Source: Promethearchaeota archaeon (GTDB taxonomy: Archaea > Asgardarchaeota > Lokiarchaeia > Sigyniarchaeales > SOKP01). From it: a stretch of DNA of 64,000 bases. Made by a program: the position numbers and the translations under genes. The first letter of the stretch is position 1. Every line of letters begins with the position of its first letter. Below are positions 36,618 to 45,667 of this stretch, piece after piece. Under the pieces are notes generated by a model. The model did no database searches and was not told the origin of the DNA. It worked only from the letters and a program-made list of their open reading frames with translations. The stretch is from positions 1-64,000 of the forward strand of contig JAHPZJ010000023.1 in the NCBI GenBank assembly GCA_019058245.1. The letters are read 5' to 3'.

Positions 36618-37328
36618 TATTTCTTGCTGAATTTTTTTTAAACCTCTTGTATTATTTTAATTTTTTAGAAAAATATAGAGAAAAATTAAGTAAAAAAGCT
36701 AAAAATATAACTCAATATTTTTAAATTAGTATAGTACCATCTTTACTATCGGGTTCTTATACTTTTTATCAATCAATATCATAATTTTTTGCTTTTTTTT
36801 CAATTTCATTTTTTTATTTATGGGAAAAAAATCCCTTTTATTTTAATAATATAAAGATAATGTTATTTATAAACTTTAAGGTAAAAATTAAACAAAAAAG
36901 TAATGTTTCTAATTTTTATAATATTTTTTTTTAGATTAAATTTAAAAACCTGAAAATATTTAGGAATAATCCAAAAAAAATGAAAATCTTTTTTTTCCAA
37001 AATAACTCATATTAAAACTTATTGTTTTTTTTTGAACATTATTATAAAAGTTATATTAATATATATTATGAAATTTTAAATAATTAATTTTTTGTTGAAA
37101 TTTGTATATAAAATAATAGATTTTGTTTTACAAAATAAAATTTTGTTTATGCTATATTATATCGTAAAGACATACCTGGTTATGGTTATAATATAAACAT
37201 AAAAAATCCCCATAACAAAGATTTTAACCTATTTTTTTGATATGCTTTTTTTCATTGCTGTAAATACAATAATATAATAGTTTGAATTTTATATTTGAGT
37301 ATAATAAAGAGTACGAATAATCTTCAAT
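36618..37328. other. Long AT-rich intergenic region
   Basis: 711 bases with no supported gene. It contains the promoter element at 36869-36895 and a seven-base inverted repeat GTTATGG/CCATAAC near 37178-37217. The rest is low-complexity A/T tracts. Confidence 0.5.
36869..36895 (-). promoter_or_regulatory. Shared glt promoter element, copy 2
   Basis: Same core as 31441-31468 with one base missing (AAACTTTAAGGTAAAAATTA). It lies about 250 bases ahead of the HdrBC-like gene that begins the glutamate synthase operon. Confidence 0.5.
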
Positions 37329-37529
37329 TTATTCAAGGATATAAATTGAAGAGTCAACTTTTTTAGAAATTTGATTATTATTACAGTTCATTTTAGAAGT
37401 ACAATTCCATTTATATTCTTTCTGTTTCTCACTAAATATACTTCCAAAACAAATAGTATTATTTTCGCATTGATGGAAAATAAACTTACCATAGGAATAC
37501 TCATTCCTACAACATGGACATTTTATCAA
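37329..37529 (-). CDS. Small zinc-ribbon protein
   Basis: 66 residues. CPCCRNEYSYGKFIFHQCENNTICFGSIFSE and then KWNCTSKMNC give six cysteines. The order CPxCxxEY...CExxxIxxGxI...KWNC matches the N-terminal half of the 44146-44499 product, so the two are paralogues. Likely binds one or two zinc ions. Role unknown. Confidence 0.55.
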   Translation of the reverse strand: MIKCPCCRNEYSYGKFIFHQCENNTICFGSIFSEKQKEYKWNCTSKMNCNNNQISKKVDSSIYILE

Positions 37530-37577
37530 TTTTTAATTACCTCGTAAGATTTTTATCGTTTTTTCTATTTCATCAAT

Positions 37578-37799
37578 TTAATTTTCTTCAGAAACTTCAT
37601 ATAAACGTGGCTTCGTATTATTATATATTTTTAATTTTTCTGGTGTGGTTTCTTGAATTCTCTTTATGATTTTTATCAAACCATTAGAACTATTATACCC
37701 CATTGCTGTCGACCATTCTGCTACCGATGATCTTCCAAGTTCTCTCAATTTATCTAAGCATATTTGTTCGTATGTTTTAAACGTTTCCTGTGAAGTCAT
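37578..37799 (-). CDS. Small winged-helix-like DNA-binding protein
   Basis: 73 residues. LDKLRELGRSSVAEWSTAMGYNSSNGLIKIIKRIQE fits a helix-turn-helix, and KLKIYNNTKPRLYEVSE a terminal beta wing. The pattern is that of minimal winged helices common in Asgard genomes. No ligand domain. A divergent large gene lies 450 bases away. Confidence 0.55.
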   Translation of the reverse strand: MTSQETFKTYEQICLDKLRELGRSSVAEWSTAMGYNSSNGLIKIIKRIQETTPEKLKIYNNTKPRLYEVSEEN

Positions 37800-38249
37800 A
37801 CTTAATATTTCAATTTATTATCTTAGTTTTTTAATTTTAAACTTACATTCTTTATAGAAATATATCTTATATTAATGGGATGTCTCTCCCATATTTAAGT
37901 TTTTCTAAACAATATTATAATTTTTTAGATATTTTATAAAATATATTACAACAAAAACTTTAACCAATGAACGGATCATTAGGAGTCATGGTTTTTAGTA
38001 AACAAAGTTTAAATGACTAGAATTTAATTAAAATATTTTATCAATTTTGTTGAACAAATTTTAAATTTTCAAATTGGAAATGATTGAATCTAAAGAAATA
38101 TGATAAACAATAAAAAATCTACTTAACTAAAGAAAGTAAAAAAATTATGAAATGAATAATAATTTAATAAAATAGAAATCTTAAATATTATATCCAAAAT
38201 TTCATATTTCTAATCTAACAAATCAACTAAAAATCCAATTAATTAAAAG
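37800..38249. other. Intergenic region before the beta-propeller gene
   Basis: No gene seen; AT-rich. Contains one copy of the TTGAACAAATTTTA repeat (38050-38063), with similarity continuing a few bases either side to 31601-31629. Confidence 0.4.
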
Positions 38250-40706
38250 ATGTTTGAAAAAAAAACCCTAATAATTATTATTTATACGATTATTAGTATA
38301 TGTCTTTTAATATCATCAATGTACTTCCTATCTTGGTTATATAGTTTAAAAGATCCTACATGGATGATTTCCTGGGGGTATGGAAATAGAGATAATTGGG
38401 GTCATGATATTACCGTAGATGCAAATGATAACCTATATGTTGTTGGTGATACAGAATCATATGGTGCTGGAGATGAAGATATTATAGTTCTTAAATTTGA
38501 TGATAAGGGAAATATTTTATGGTCTACAACATGGGGTGGTAATAAATTAGATAATGGTTATGCAATCATCTCAGATTCATTTGATAATTATTATATAACT
38601 GGAAGAACTCAGAGTTATGGACAAGGAAATGACGACATTATTCTATTAAAATACAATAAAGATGGTTTTTTGGTTTTTAATAAAACATGGGGAGGAACTA
38701 GAAGCGATATTGGGTATGATCTAATAATTGATCAGAATGAAAACATATATATCACGGGAGAAACTTGGAAAGCGGGAAATCTTTATGGAGATATCGTATT
38801 AATAAAATTTAATAGCACTGGTTCAGAAGTATGGAATGTAACTTGGGGTGGAGAATATACACAAGAAAGCTATGGAATAGCTCAGGATTCAAATGAGGAT
38901 ATCTATATTGTAGGATATTCTACTGGTTATTCGGAATTGGGAACAACTGAATTGGTAGTTCTAAAGTATAGTTCATCTGGTAATCTTATTTGGAATTTAA
39001 CTTGGTCTCCATATTTTGAAACATTTGGTAGAGATATCGTAATTGATTCAAATGATAATCTGTATATTGTTGGAAATATTCAACAATCAGGTAGTTTATC
39101 TCAAGAAGGGGTGGTATTAAAATTAACCAAAATGCGAGATATTTTATGGAATAAAACATTCTCAGGAGGAGTTTATGATATTAAAATTACTTCTGATCAA
39201 TCTATTTATTTACTAGGAGGAAAAAGTATGGGTTTTACTAGACGTTCTATTATCTTATATCAGATTGATAATAATGGAAATCAAAAAAATCAATACACAC
39301 ACTATGTAGAATATGGATATTATGCCTATGGCGAAAATATTATATTTGACTCCAAAAATAATTTCTATATTATTGGCTATTATCATACTTTAGATAATGG
39401 TAAGAATTCATTACTTTTTATTAAAAATCCAGCACCTTCTCTTAATTTACCATTGATTATTTCAATTTCAATTGGGATATTAATATTTTTACAAATGCAA
39501 TTTTCTTACTTTACATTTAGAAAGAATACAAGGATTTTTCTCACATTAGAGAAATTAGATGAATCCATAAGTGCCCCCCTCCCTCCTGAAATTAAGTCTA
39601 TGACATCTTCGAAGGAAATCTCGTTACTTGGAAAGAATTTGGAACATAGTTCCGACAATTTTCAAATTGTTTTCATAAGTGGCATAATACTCCCTATAAT
39701 TTTTGGTATCATGACTTTTCTTATTAGTTCATGGAGTATCACAGATATATCTTTAGAGATCTACTTATTTTTTCCACTTTTAATGTTCATATTTATAATT
39801 ATATCTTTGTATTTTCTAATAAGACCTTTGAGTATTAAAGAGAGATTTTTGGCAATTACCAACAGAGATGTATTTTATAAAAATTATAACAAACAAAATG
39901 TATTTGTTAAATCCCTAAGTATTAGTCAAATAAAAATAGTGATATTTAAAAAAAAACGATTTAAAAGGGATAAAGATTTGGGTTCAATTCTCTTTATTCC
40001 TAATGAAAAGGATAATGAAAGCTTAAAAATTTTAGTAGAAAAAGTTCCTCAATTTTCTTTAATTCAAAATAAAATCGAATCCATAATATATCATCATAAT
40101 GATATAGAAGGAAGACTAAATGAATTACAAACTAAGCTTAAAGTAATTATTCCACATGAATTGAGAATTTCCAAAGAACTGATAAGAGAATTAATAAGAT
40201 TTAGCTCTATATATTTGATTGGTGTGATTGTAGCAATTACATGTTATATCCTTTTTGGAATATTAACTTTAAATTTAATAGAGAATGAAATTGATTGGAT
40301 TGATTTGATTATAGAGTTTTTTCTAATCATAAGTATATTTTTATTTTTCTTTCTTATACAAATAATTATTAGAATTTTCTATAGTATAAAGTCGATTTTA
40401 CACCAGAATCGAAAATTAATAATTAGAGGAAATAATATTGAATGTTGCTCTAGTAAATATTCACTTGTTCTTCCTTTTGATCCGGCATTCTCTATAAATT
40501 TTTCTTGGACAAAAAAGCTTTATTCAAGAAAAGCAAATTGGTTTAATGCAACTCATTTTGTTATAGTTTCCCCAAGTATAAAAAAGAAAATTAGATTTGG
40601 TCCAGTTGATAATTTTCCTGAGTATCTTGAATTTTTATATTGTTATCACTTAACTTGGAAGGCTAAAAATAATTTTCTAATACCAGAGACAGATATTCTA
40701 AAATAA
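38250..40706 (+). CDS. Membrane-anchored SBBP-type beta-propeller protein
   Basis: 818 residues. One N-terminal membrane anchor (about 8-28), then six or seven propeller blades (about 35-390) built on D-x-(D/E)-N-x-Y-x-x-G, then D-I-x-x-(L/V)K(F/Y), then G-x-x-x-W-x-x-TWGG, the SBBP repeat. After residue 400 come about five membrane helices with a cytoplasmic loop (about 440-475 and 560-640). The propeller would face outside. Similar proteins are frequent in Lokiarchaeia; the ligand is unknown. Confidence 0.75.
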   Translation: MFEKKTLIIIIYTIISICLLISSMYFLSWLYSLKDPTWMISWGYGNRDNWGHDITVDANDNLYVVGDTESYGAGDEDIIVLKFDDKGNILWSTTWGGNKLDNGYAIISDSFDNYYITGRTQSYGQGNDDIILLKYNKDGFLVFNKTWGGTRSDIGYDLIIDQNENIYITGETWKAGNLYGDIVLIKFNSTGSEVWNVTWGGEYTQESYGIAQDSNEDIYIVGYSTGYSELGTTELVVLKYSSSGNLIWNLTWSPYFETFGRDIVIDSNDNLYIVGNIQQSGSLSQEGVVLKLTKMRDILWNKTFSGGVYDIKITSDQSIYLLGGKSMGFTRRSIILYQIDNNGNQKNQYTHYVEYGYYAYGENIIFDSKNNFYIIGYYHTLDNGKNSLLFIKNPAPSLNLPLIISISIGILIFLQMQFSYFTFRKNTRIFLTLEKLDESISAPLPPEIKSMTSSKEISLLGKNLEHSSDNFQIVFISGIILPIIFGIMTFLISSWSITDISLEIYLFFPLLMFIFIIISLYFLIRPLSIKERFLAITNRDVFYKNYNKQNVFVKSLSISQIKIVIFKKKRFKRDKDLGSILFIPNEKDNESLKILVEKVPQFSLIQNKIESIIYHHNDIEGRLNELQTKLKVIIPHELRISKELIRELIRFSSIYLIGVIVAITCYILFGILTLNLIENEIDWIDLIIEFFLIISIFLFFFLIQIIIRIFYSIKSILHQNRKLIIRGNNIECCSSKYSLVLPFDPAFSINFSWTKKLYSRKANWFNATHFVIVSPSIKKKIRFGPVDNFPEYLEFLYCYHLTWKAKNNFLIPETDILK

Positions 40707-40745
40707 AAAGTGGTTGCTGGGTAATGCTATCGTTTGGGCTGATGG

Positions 40746-40753
40746 TTTTTTTT
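40746..40753 (+). terminator. T8 terminator after the propeller gene
   Basis: Eight consecutive T follow a short higher-GC stretch (40711-40745), 40 bases after the stop codon. Confidence 0.35.
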
Positions 40754-40781
40754 AGTCTACTTTTATCTAAGAAAACTAATA

Positions 40782-41279
40782 TTACTTTTTTTCCCTTTCT
40801 TTCCCAATCAAATCCACAAAAGAACTGGATTCTTTAATGGTGTTTAATACAAAATGAGTATTTGTACGCTCTACATTTGGAGATTTATGAATTTGCTTTA
40901 TCATTTTACTTAATTCCTCTCGCGTTTTAAACTTTGCTAATATAAGAGCATCATAAGTTCCTGTGATATCGTAAACAGCAAAAACATTAGGATTGTTAGC
41001 AATTTCTTCTTCAACTTCGAACATTTTTCCTTTGGAAATGGTTACTTCAATAATTGCTACAACTTCATATCCTAATCGCTCAAAATTAATCTTGGCACCA
41101 TAATCTACTATAATACCATTAGTCTCTAGATTTTCAAGGTGATTTTTAATAGTAACTGGGGATTTATTGCCTAAAGCTTTAGCAATTTGTCGAAGAGAGA
41201 ATCGACCATCTGTACTTAGTTTTTTCAGGATCTCAATATCTAAGTCAGATAAATCATAAGTACTCATTCGTTCAGTCAT
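40782..41279 (-). CDS. Lrp/AsnC family transcriptional regulator (1)
   Basis: 165 residues from ATG 41279 (an upstream frame adds a hydrophobic stretch not seen in the family). Residues 8-55 form the DNA-binding helix-turn-helix (LDIEILKKLSTDGRFSLRQIAKAL, SPVTIKNHLENLETNGII). Residues 70-150 are the RAM effector domain (EVVAIIEVTISKGKMFEVEEEI, VFAVYDITGTYDALILAKF). Paralogous to the 44898-45383 gene. A TTGTCCA site lies just beyond its TATA box, as in the paralogue, suggesting cross- or autoregulation. Confidence 0.9.
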   Translation of the reverse strand: MTERMSTYDLSDLDIEILKKLSTDGRFSLRQIAKALGNKSPVTIKNHLENLETNGIIVDYGAKINFERLGYEVVAIIEVTISKGKMFEVEEEIANNPNVFAVYDITGTYDALILAKFKTREELSKMIKQIHKSPNVERTNTHFVLNTIKESSSFVDLIGKEREKK

Positions 41280-41317
41280 ATTATTAGTAAGATAATTAAT
41301 TAATATAAAATTATTCA

Positions 41318-41326
41318 TTTGTCCAT
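41318..41326 (-). promoter_or_regulatory. TTGTCCA-type operator, Lrp gene 1
   Basis: TTTGTCCAT, about 40 bases from the start and directly upstream of an AATTTTATATTAA TATA box on the minus strand. Nearly the same arrangement as at Lrp gene 2. Confidence 0.5.
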
Positions 41327-41471
41327 TAAATATAAGAAAAAAGACCCATATGATCATGTTATTGTCTTTATCTTACAAGTCCTTCAATAATGATTTTATT
41401 ATAATGATTTAAATTTTCTAGATTCTTGATTTCTATTATCATTTAATTTGTTATATAAGAGAGTATTTTTT

Positions 41472-42174
41472 ATGAAAAATGTATCATATATTAGATTTAA
41501 CGAGGCGGATATACTTCAAAAAGCAAGCAACGAAAAGTGGATTGGAAATGGAACTTCAGAAAAGCCTTTTATAATCGAATCTAGCACAGCGTATTACTAT
41601 ATCCCTCCATACTTAAAAATATCTCTCTATACATTGTAATAAAAAACTGCACATTCGATAAGATCTTTTTATCTAAATGTAAAAATTTCAGGTTTGAGGA
41701 TGTTCTTTTAACTATTTAGAGTTATCTAAATGTTCGGAAATTGAAATTAATAATTGTTCCTTTGAAGACAGATTAAAACTTCATAAAATTGCTAATGTGT
41801 CTATTCAAGATTCTCTTATACCATCTCTTTTTCTTTTTGTATGTTATGAAAATCATTTTAATAAATGTACAATTACTGAAATCCGTAATAAATTTAGTAG
41901 AGCTAATAAATTTTAAAATAATTCTACTCATGTTGATTTATATAATATTTTAAGTGATAATTTGATATCTATTCTTCTTAAAAATTTAGGATTTGTTGGG
42001 CTAGGAATCATTTTCTTACTAGGTCTAATATTTTTATATTATACTTATTCCGATAGTTTTCCCCATATGAAGACTCTTTTTTTTAGACTTAGTATTATTT
42101 TTTTTGTAATCCCTATTATTAATTACCAAGCTTATAATAAAACGAAAAATTATCCAGATAATCAAATTAGTTAA
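41472..42174 (+). pseudogene. Degraded beta-helix/membrane protein gene
   Basis: From ATG 41472 the reading holds KWIGNGTSEKPFIIES, then breaks. Homology to the 42285-42965 gene continues in other frames: KNCTFDKIFLSKCKNFRFED, then LSKCSEIEINNCSF, HFNKCTITEI, NKFSRANKF, then a stop, then two membrane helices to 42174. At least two frameshifts and one stop separate these pieces. Lesions are confirmed by the paralogue, so it is a decayed copy and not several genes. Confidence 0.75.
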
Positions 42175-42264
42175 AAAAGATTAGGATAATTTAAATATAT
42201 AAATAATTAAACCTCTGTGGCTCTCAAATTTAAATATTAATAAACTTATATAATACATGAAATC

Positions 42265-42965
42265 ATGAACCAAATGAATAATGAATTTGTCTTATACAAA
42301 GGGGCAAAGATCGAAGTGAAAAATGGAGTGGAAATGGAACTTCCGTAGATCCCTTTATCATTGAAACTACTCATTCATTCTCAGATGATTCTGTTATCAG
42401 AAACACATATTTACACATATTGGTAAGGAATTGTGAGTTTGGTTTATTATCTTTAAAAAAATGTAAAAATTTCAGATTTGAGAGTTGTACATTTGAGGTT
42501 TTAGGATTATCTAAATGCTCGGAAATGAATGTTAAGAACTGTTCTTTCAATCATTCAATAGAGATTCGATATGGTCAAAATATACATATTCAGAACTCTC
42601 ATATACCATTTCTTATCTTTTCCATGAGTTATGGAAACTATTTTAAAAACTGTACAATTAACAAAATTTTTAATTACTTCAGTAGAGCAAATAAATTTGA
42701 AAACATTAATTCACCTGGTAATTTTAGTATTATTTTAAGAGAAAGTTTGAAAAAATATTATCTAAAATGCCTAGGACTTATTATAGTAGGAGTTATTTCT
42801 CTATTATCTGCCATTATAATTTTTTCTAATAATTATGCGGATTCAGTTGATTGGTTATTAGTAGGAGGTCTAAGCTTAATGACTATTATCACTTTTACAA
42901 TAACTATCGCTCTTTACCTTGATTCTAGAAAAATGAATCATCTTTCAGATAATCAAGTTATTTAA
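42265..42965 (+). pseudogene. Chimeric gene: LRR-gene start fused out of frame to beta-helix/membrane gene
   Basis: ATG 42265 begins NNEFVLYKGAKIEVKNGV, matching the start of the LRR protein at 43052, but stops at TAG after MELP. A second frame, open from 42285 without a start codon, reads EKWSGNGTSVDPFIIET and continues to 42965 through a right-handed beta-helix-like section (CEFGLLSLKKCKNFRFESC, CSEMNVKNCSF) and two membrane helices. The frames meet around AAATGGAGTGG. A TTG at 42420 could still start a 181-residue fragment. Confidence 0.65.
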
Positions 42966-43051
42966 ATAAGATTAGTTATTTTTCAAAAAATATAAAGAAT
43001 TAAATCTTCTTAACTCTTAAATATAAGTATGAAAAAAACTTTCACGAAATT

Positions 43052-43774
43052 ATGAATAATAGTAAAGTAGAGTTTGTTTTATACAAAGGAAATAAGATCG
43101 AAGTAAGAAATGGAGTATTAGAACTCCCATATGATATTGAATTTGAAACCTTCGATGAAATTGAAGGGCTTGAAAAAATGACCTCCTTGAAGAAATTGAA
43201 ATGCAAATCATTTTACCTTAAAAAAATAGATAACCTTGAACACCTCCAAAGTCTAGAGTCTTTAATTCTTAAAGAAAGCCCTTGGCTCACTAAAATTGAA
43301 AATCTTGGCACCCTTACTAATTTAAAACTCCTCAATCTTACTGATAGTCATATTGCTGAAATCGAAAATTTAGAAAACCTTAGAAATTTGGAAGTCTTGA
43401 TTCTAAGAAAATCATTTTTTAATAATACCTACGAAAATTATATTACAGAAATTAAAGGCCTTGAAAATTTAATTAACTTAAAAAACCTCGACCTGTTTGG
43501 TAATAAAATCAAAATAATTAAAGGCCTCAATGCTCTAATCAATCTTAAAATTTTATGTCTTACCTGTAATCAAATTACGGAAATTAAAGGGCTCGAAAAT
43601 TTAATCAATCTAGAACAATTATATCTTGAACATAATAAAATTACTAAAATAAAAGGACTTGAGAACTTTGGCAATTTAAAGGTATTAAGAATCCAAGATA
43701 ACGGTCCTTTTGATGAAGACTCTATTAGTCGCTTAAAAGATATGAAAAATTCAGGGATTGACGTCTGGTATTGA
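43052..43774 (+). CDS. Leucine-rich repeat protein (SDS22-like)
   Basis: 240 residues. After a short N-terminal cap (FVLYKGNKIEVRNGVLELP), about eight 21-23-residue repeats follow the pattern I-x-x-(L/I)-x-x-L-x-N-L-x-x-L-x-x-L-x-L, for example ITEIKGLENLINLKNLDLFG and ITEIKGLENLINLEQLYLEH. No signal peptide, so a cytoplasmic protein-binding scaffold. Near-identical repeats suggest recent internal duplication. Such eukaryote-like LRRs are common in Asgard genomes. Confidence 0.88.
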   Translation: MNNSKVEFVLYKGNKIEVRNGVLELPYDIEFETFDEIEGLEKMTSLKKLKCKSFYLKKIDNLEHLQSLESLILKESPWLTKIENLGTLTNLKLLNLTDSHIAEIENLENLRNLEVLILRKSFFNNTYENYITEIKGLENLINLKNLDLFGNKIKIIKGLNALINLKILCLTCNQITEIKGLENLINLEQLYLEHNKITKIKGLENFGNLKVLRIQDNGPFDEDSISRLKDMKNSGIDVWY

Positions 43775-44145
43775 GAATATTTTTACTACTCAAGTTAGCG
43801 AATATCCGTTTTTAAAAGTATGAGTTATTAATTGATCTTTTAATGTATCCTACTTCTGTTAAAAATTTTAGAATTTTTATATTAATTTATGCAGGTGTTC
43901 ATTATGAAATAAATATATTGACCCATGTGATCATTTTATATCTCGACAAAAATCATAGGTTAAATCAATTGATCACTTTCTAAGTATAATATATATCAAG
44001 CACTAATATTTGTTTCCAATTATGTAAGCAAATAAGGTAAAAAATGTGAAGGTTTATATATATGTGATCACAATTATATTTATAGAACAAAAAATGAGGG
44101 AATTAATTCCCTTTAAATAATAAAAAATTTGAAAAATGGTTAAAA
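43775..44145. other. Intergenic region with repeated GTGATCA motifs
   Basis: No gene seen. GTGATCA occurs at about 43926 and 44062, and TGATCAC near 43971, the last copy being the palindrome GTGATCAC, about 80 bases before the 44146 gene. This looks like an operator set. Confidence 0.4.
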
Positions 44146-44499
44146 ATGTCATTAAAATGCCCTGTTTGTGGAACGGAATATTATCATGACCGAAAAATAT
44201 GTCAAGTATGTGAAGATAAATCAATCTATAGTGGTTTAATATGTACTGATGAAAATAAACCTCAAAAGTGGAATTGCGATATCTTCTTAGAATGTGATAC
44301 ATTAGCATTTGGAAGATATAAACCAAATAATGCTTATGTTCAAATCGCCAGTGAACCGAAATTTTCAGACTTTAATACAAAAAATGCATACAACTGGAAT
44401 TGTGTTTCAATAAATAAAATTGAAAGTATAGAAGCACCATTAATAACATTTCCAACGATTCCTAAAAGAGATGTAAATACTTCACTGGTTTATGAATGA
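44146..44499 (+). CDS. Zinc-ribbon protein, paralogue of 37329-37529
   Basis: 117 residues. CPVCGTEYYHDRKICQVCEDKS, then GLICTDENKPQKWNC and FLEC give the same cysteine order as the 66-residue paralogue, plus a C-terminal 55-residue extension with another YNWNC. No enzyme motif. Likely structural zinc. Upstream GTGATCA copies may control it. Confidence 0.6.
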   Translation: MSLKCPVCGTEYYHDRKICQVCEDKSIYSGLICTDENKPQKWNCDIFLECDTLAFGRYKPNNAYVQIASEPKFSDFNTKNAYNWNCVSINKIESIEAPLITFPTIPKRDVNTSLVYE

Positions 44500-44897
44500 A
44501 AACTTGAAGATTATGTTTCGTATAATCTTAACCAAATTTCAAATCAAATAATTTTATTAGAGTTTTTTGATAATTTTTTTCTGTATTGATTTTCTGTAAG
44601 AGGAGTACCACTATCAATTAATCCATTATTTTTACAATATATTAATTTCGAATATATTTCAAAACGTGCTTTTAACACTACCTATTGTTTAAATCTTGTT
44701 TTTAACTATTTTTACTTGGATAGAAGCTTCTTTGAAAATGCTACTTCGCTAGAATTTCAATTGATTTATTTCTTTTTTTATTTCTCTTTTAATTTTCTTT
44801 TGTTGAAAGCTGAATAAATTTTTTTCAATTAAAATACCATAAGAAGTTTTGAGAATCAATTTTAAAGTGGATTTTAAAATTTAAAATTTAATCTTAA
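44500..44897. other. Intergenic region, possible gene remnant
   Basis: No firm gene. On the minus strand 44678-44544 can encode 44 residues from GTG, including NNGLIDSGTPLTENQYRKKL, which looks protein-like but has no known match. It may be the tail of a lost gene. Confidence 0.25.
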
Positions 44898-45383
44898 TTA
44901 TTTCTGCTCGGATAATAGTTCCTCTGATTGTATCAATTGATTAAAATCAGTTCGTTCTTTAATTACATTGAGTACTAAATGAGTATTAGTTTTTACTATA
45001 TATTCCAAACTGTTTAAATTTTTTACAAAAGTATTCAAATCTTTACGAGATTTAAATCTTGTTAAAAGTACTGCATCATATTCTCCAGTTATGTCATATA
45101 CGCCAAAAATGTGTGGATCTTGGGATATTCCGCGCTCTATCTCAATCATCTTACCTTTAGAGATGGTTAATTCGATTAGTGCAATTATATCAAATCCCAG
45201 TTTTTCATAATCAATATTTAAACTATAATTTTTTATGATTTTAGCTTCTTCTAATTCATTAATATGTTTATTAATGGTGGTTGGAGATTTATTTAATCTG
45301 TCAGCGATGGGACGTAGCTTTAATCGTGAATCTTCATTTAAAATACCCAAAATTTCTAGGTCTAATTCCTCTGCTTTTTTCAT
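44898..45383 (-). CDS. Lrp/AsnC family transcriptional regulator (2)
   Basis: 161 residues. HTH at residues 7-55 (LDLEILGILNEDSRLKLRPIADRL, SPTTINKHINELEEAKII), RAM domain after 65 (DIIALIELTISKGKMIEIERGI, IFGVYDITGEYDAVLLTRF). Divergent from glutamine synthetase 1 with a 284-base shared regulatory region. In Sulfolobus, Lrp proteins bind the glutamine synthetase promoter and respond to glutamine; the same role is likely here. Confidence 0.9.
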   Translation of the reverse strand: MKKAEELDLEILGILNEDSRLKLRPIADRLNKSPTTINKHINELEEAKIIKNYSLNIDYEKLGFDIIALIELTISKGKMIEIERGISQDPHIFGVYDITGEYDAVLLTRFKSRKDLNTFVKNLNSLEYIVKTNTHLVLNVIKERTDFNQLIQSEELLSEQK

Positions 45384-45437
45384 TTTTTATCTACCTATTA
45401 ATAATATTGTACGATCTTAAATATAAATTATTTCATT

Positions 45438-45444
45438 TTGTCCA
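45438..45444 (-). promoter_or_regulatory. TTGTCCA operator, Lrp gene 2
   Basis: TTGTCCA, part of the imperfect palindrome TCCAATGAATTTGGA. On the minus strand it sits just upstream of an AATTTATATTTAA TATA box, 55 bases from the start, as in Lrp gene 1. Confidence 0.5.
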
Positions 45445-45509
45445 ATGAATTTGGAGATATATTATAATATTTCCAATTTAATTATTTATTGTTATTAAAA
45501 TTAGATCAC

Positions 45510-45547
45510 TTGTCCAGAATTTATTTTAATATAATTGTATATGTCCA
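45510..45547 (+). promoter_or_regulatory. Two TGTCCA operators upstream of glnA1
   Basis: TTGTCCA at 45510-45516 and ATGTCCA at 45541-45547, about 30-65 bases upstream of the glnA1 TATA box. The upstream position suits activation. Confidence 0.5.
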
Positions 45548-45575
45548 AAAATACTTAATATTATTGAACAGAGGC

Positions 45576-45589
45576 AAAGTTTTTATAAT
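45576..45589 (+). promoter_or_regulatory. BRE/TATA box of glnA1
   Basis: AAAGTTTTTATAAT, about 80-90 bases ahead of the start codon; predicted transcript start near 45610. Confidence 0.5.
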
Positions 45590-45667
45590 GATTATACAAT
45601 ATTTGATCATAATATAACTTTTAAATAAAAATATAACTAGAAAAAAAAATATAATTTAAGAAATATT

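Noticed and set aside
40711-40753. Higher-GC stretch before a T8 run, possible structured RNA
   Set aside because: No stable hairpin or known motif could be drawn; kept only as a T-run terminator.
44544-44678. 44-residue frame on the minus strand
   Set aside because: Protein-like in part but short and unmatched; mentioned only in the intergenic note.
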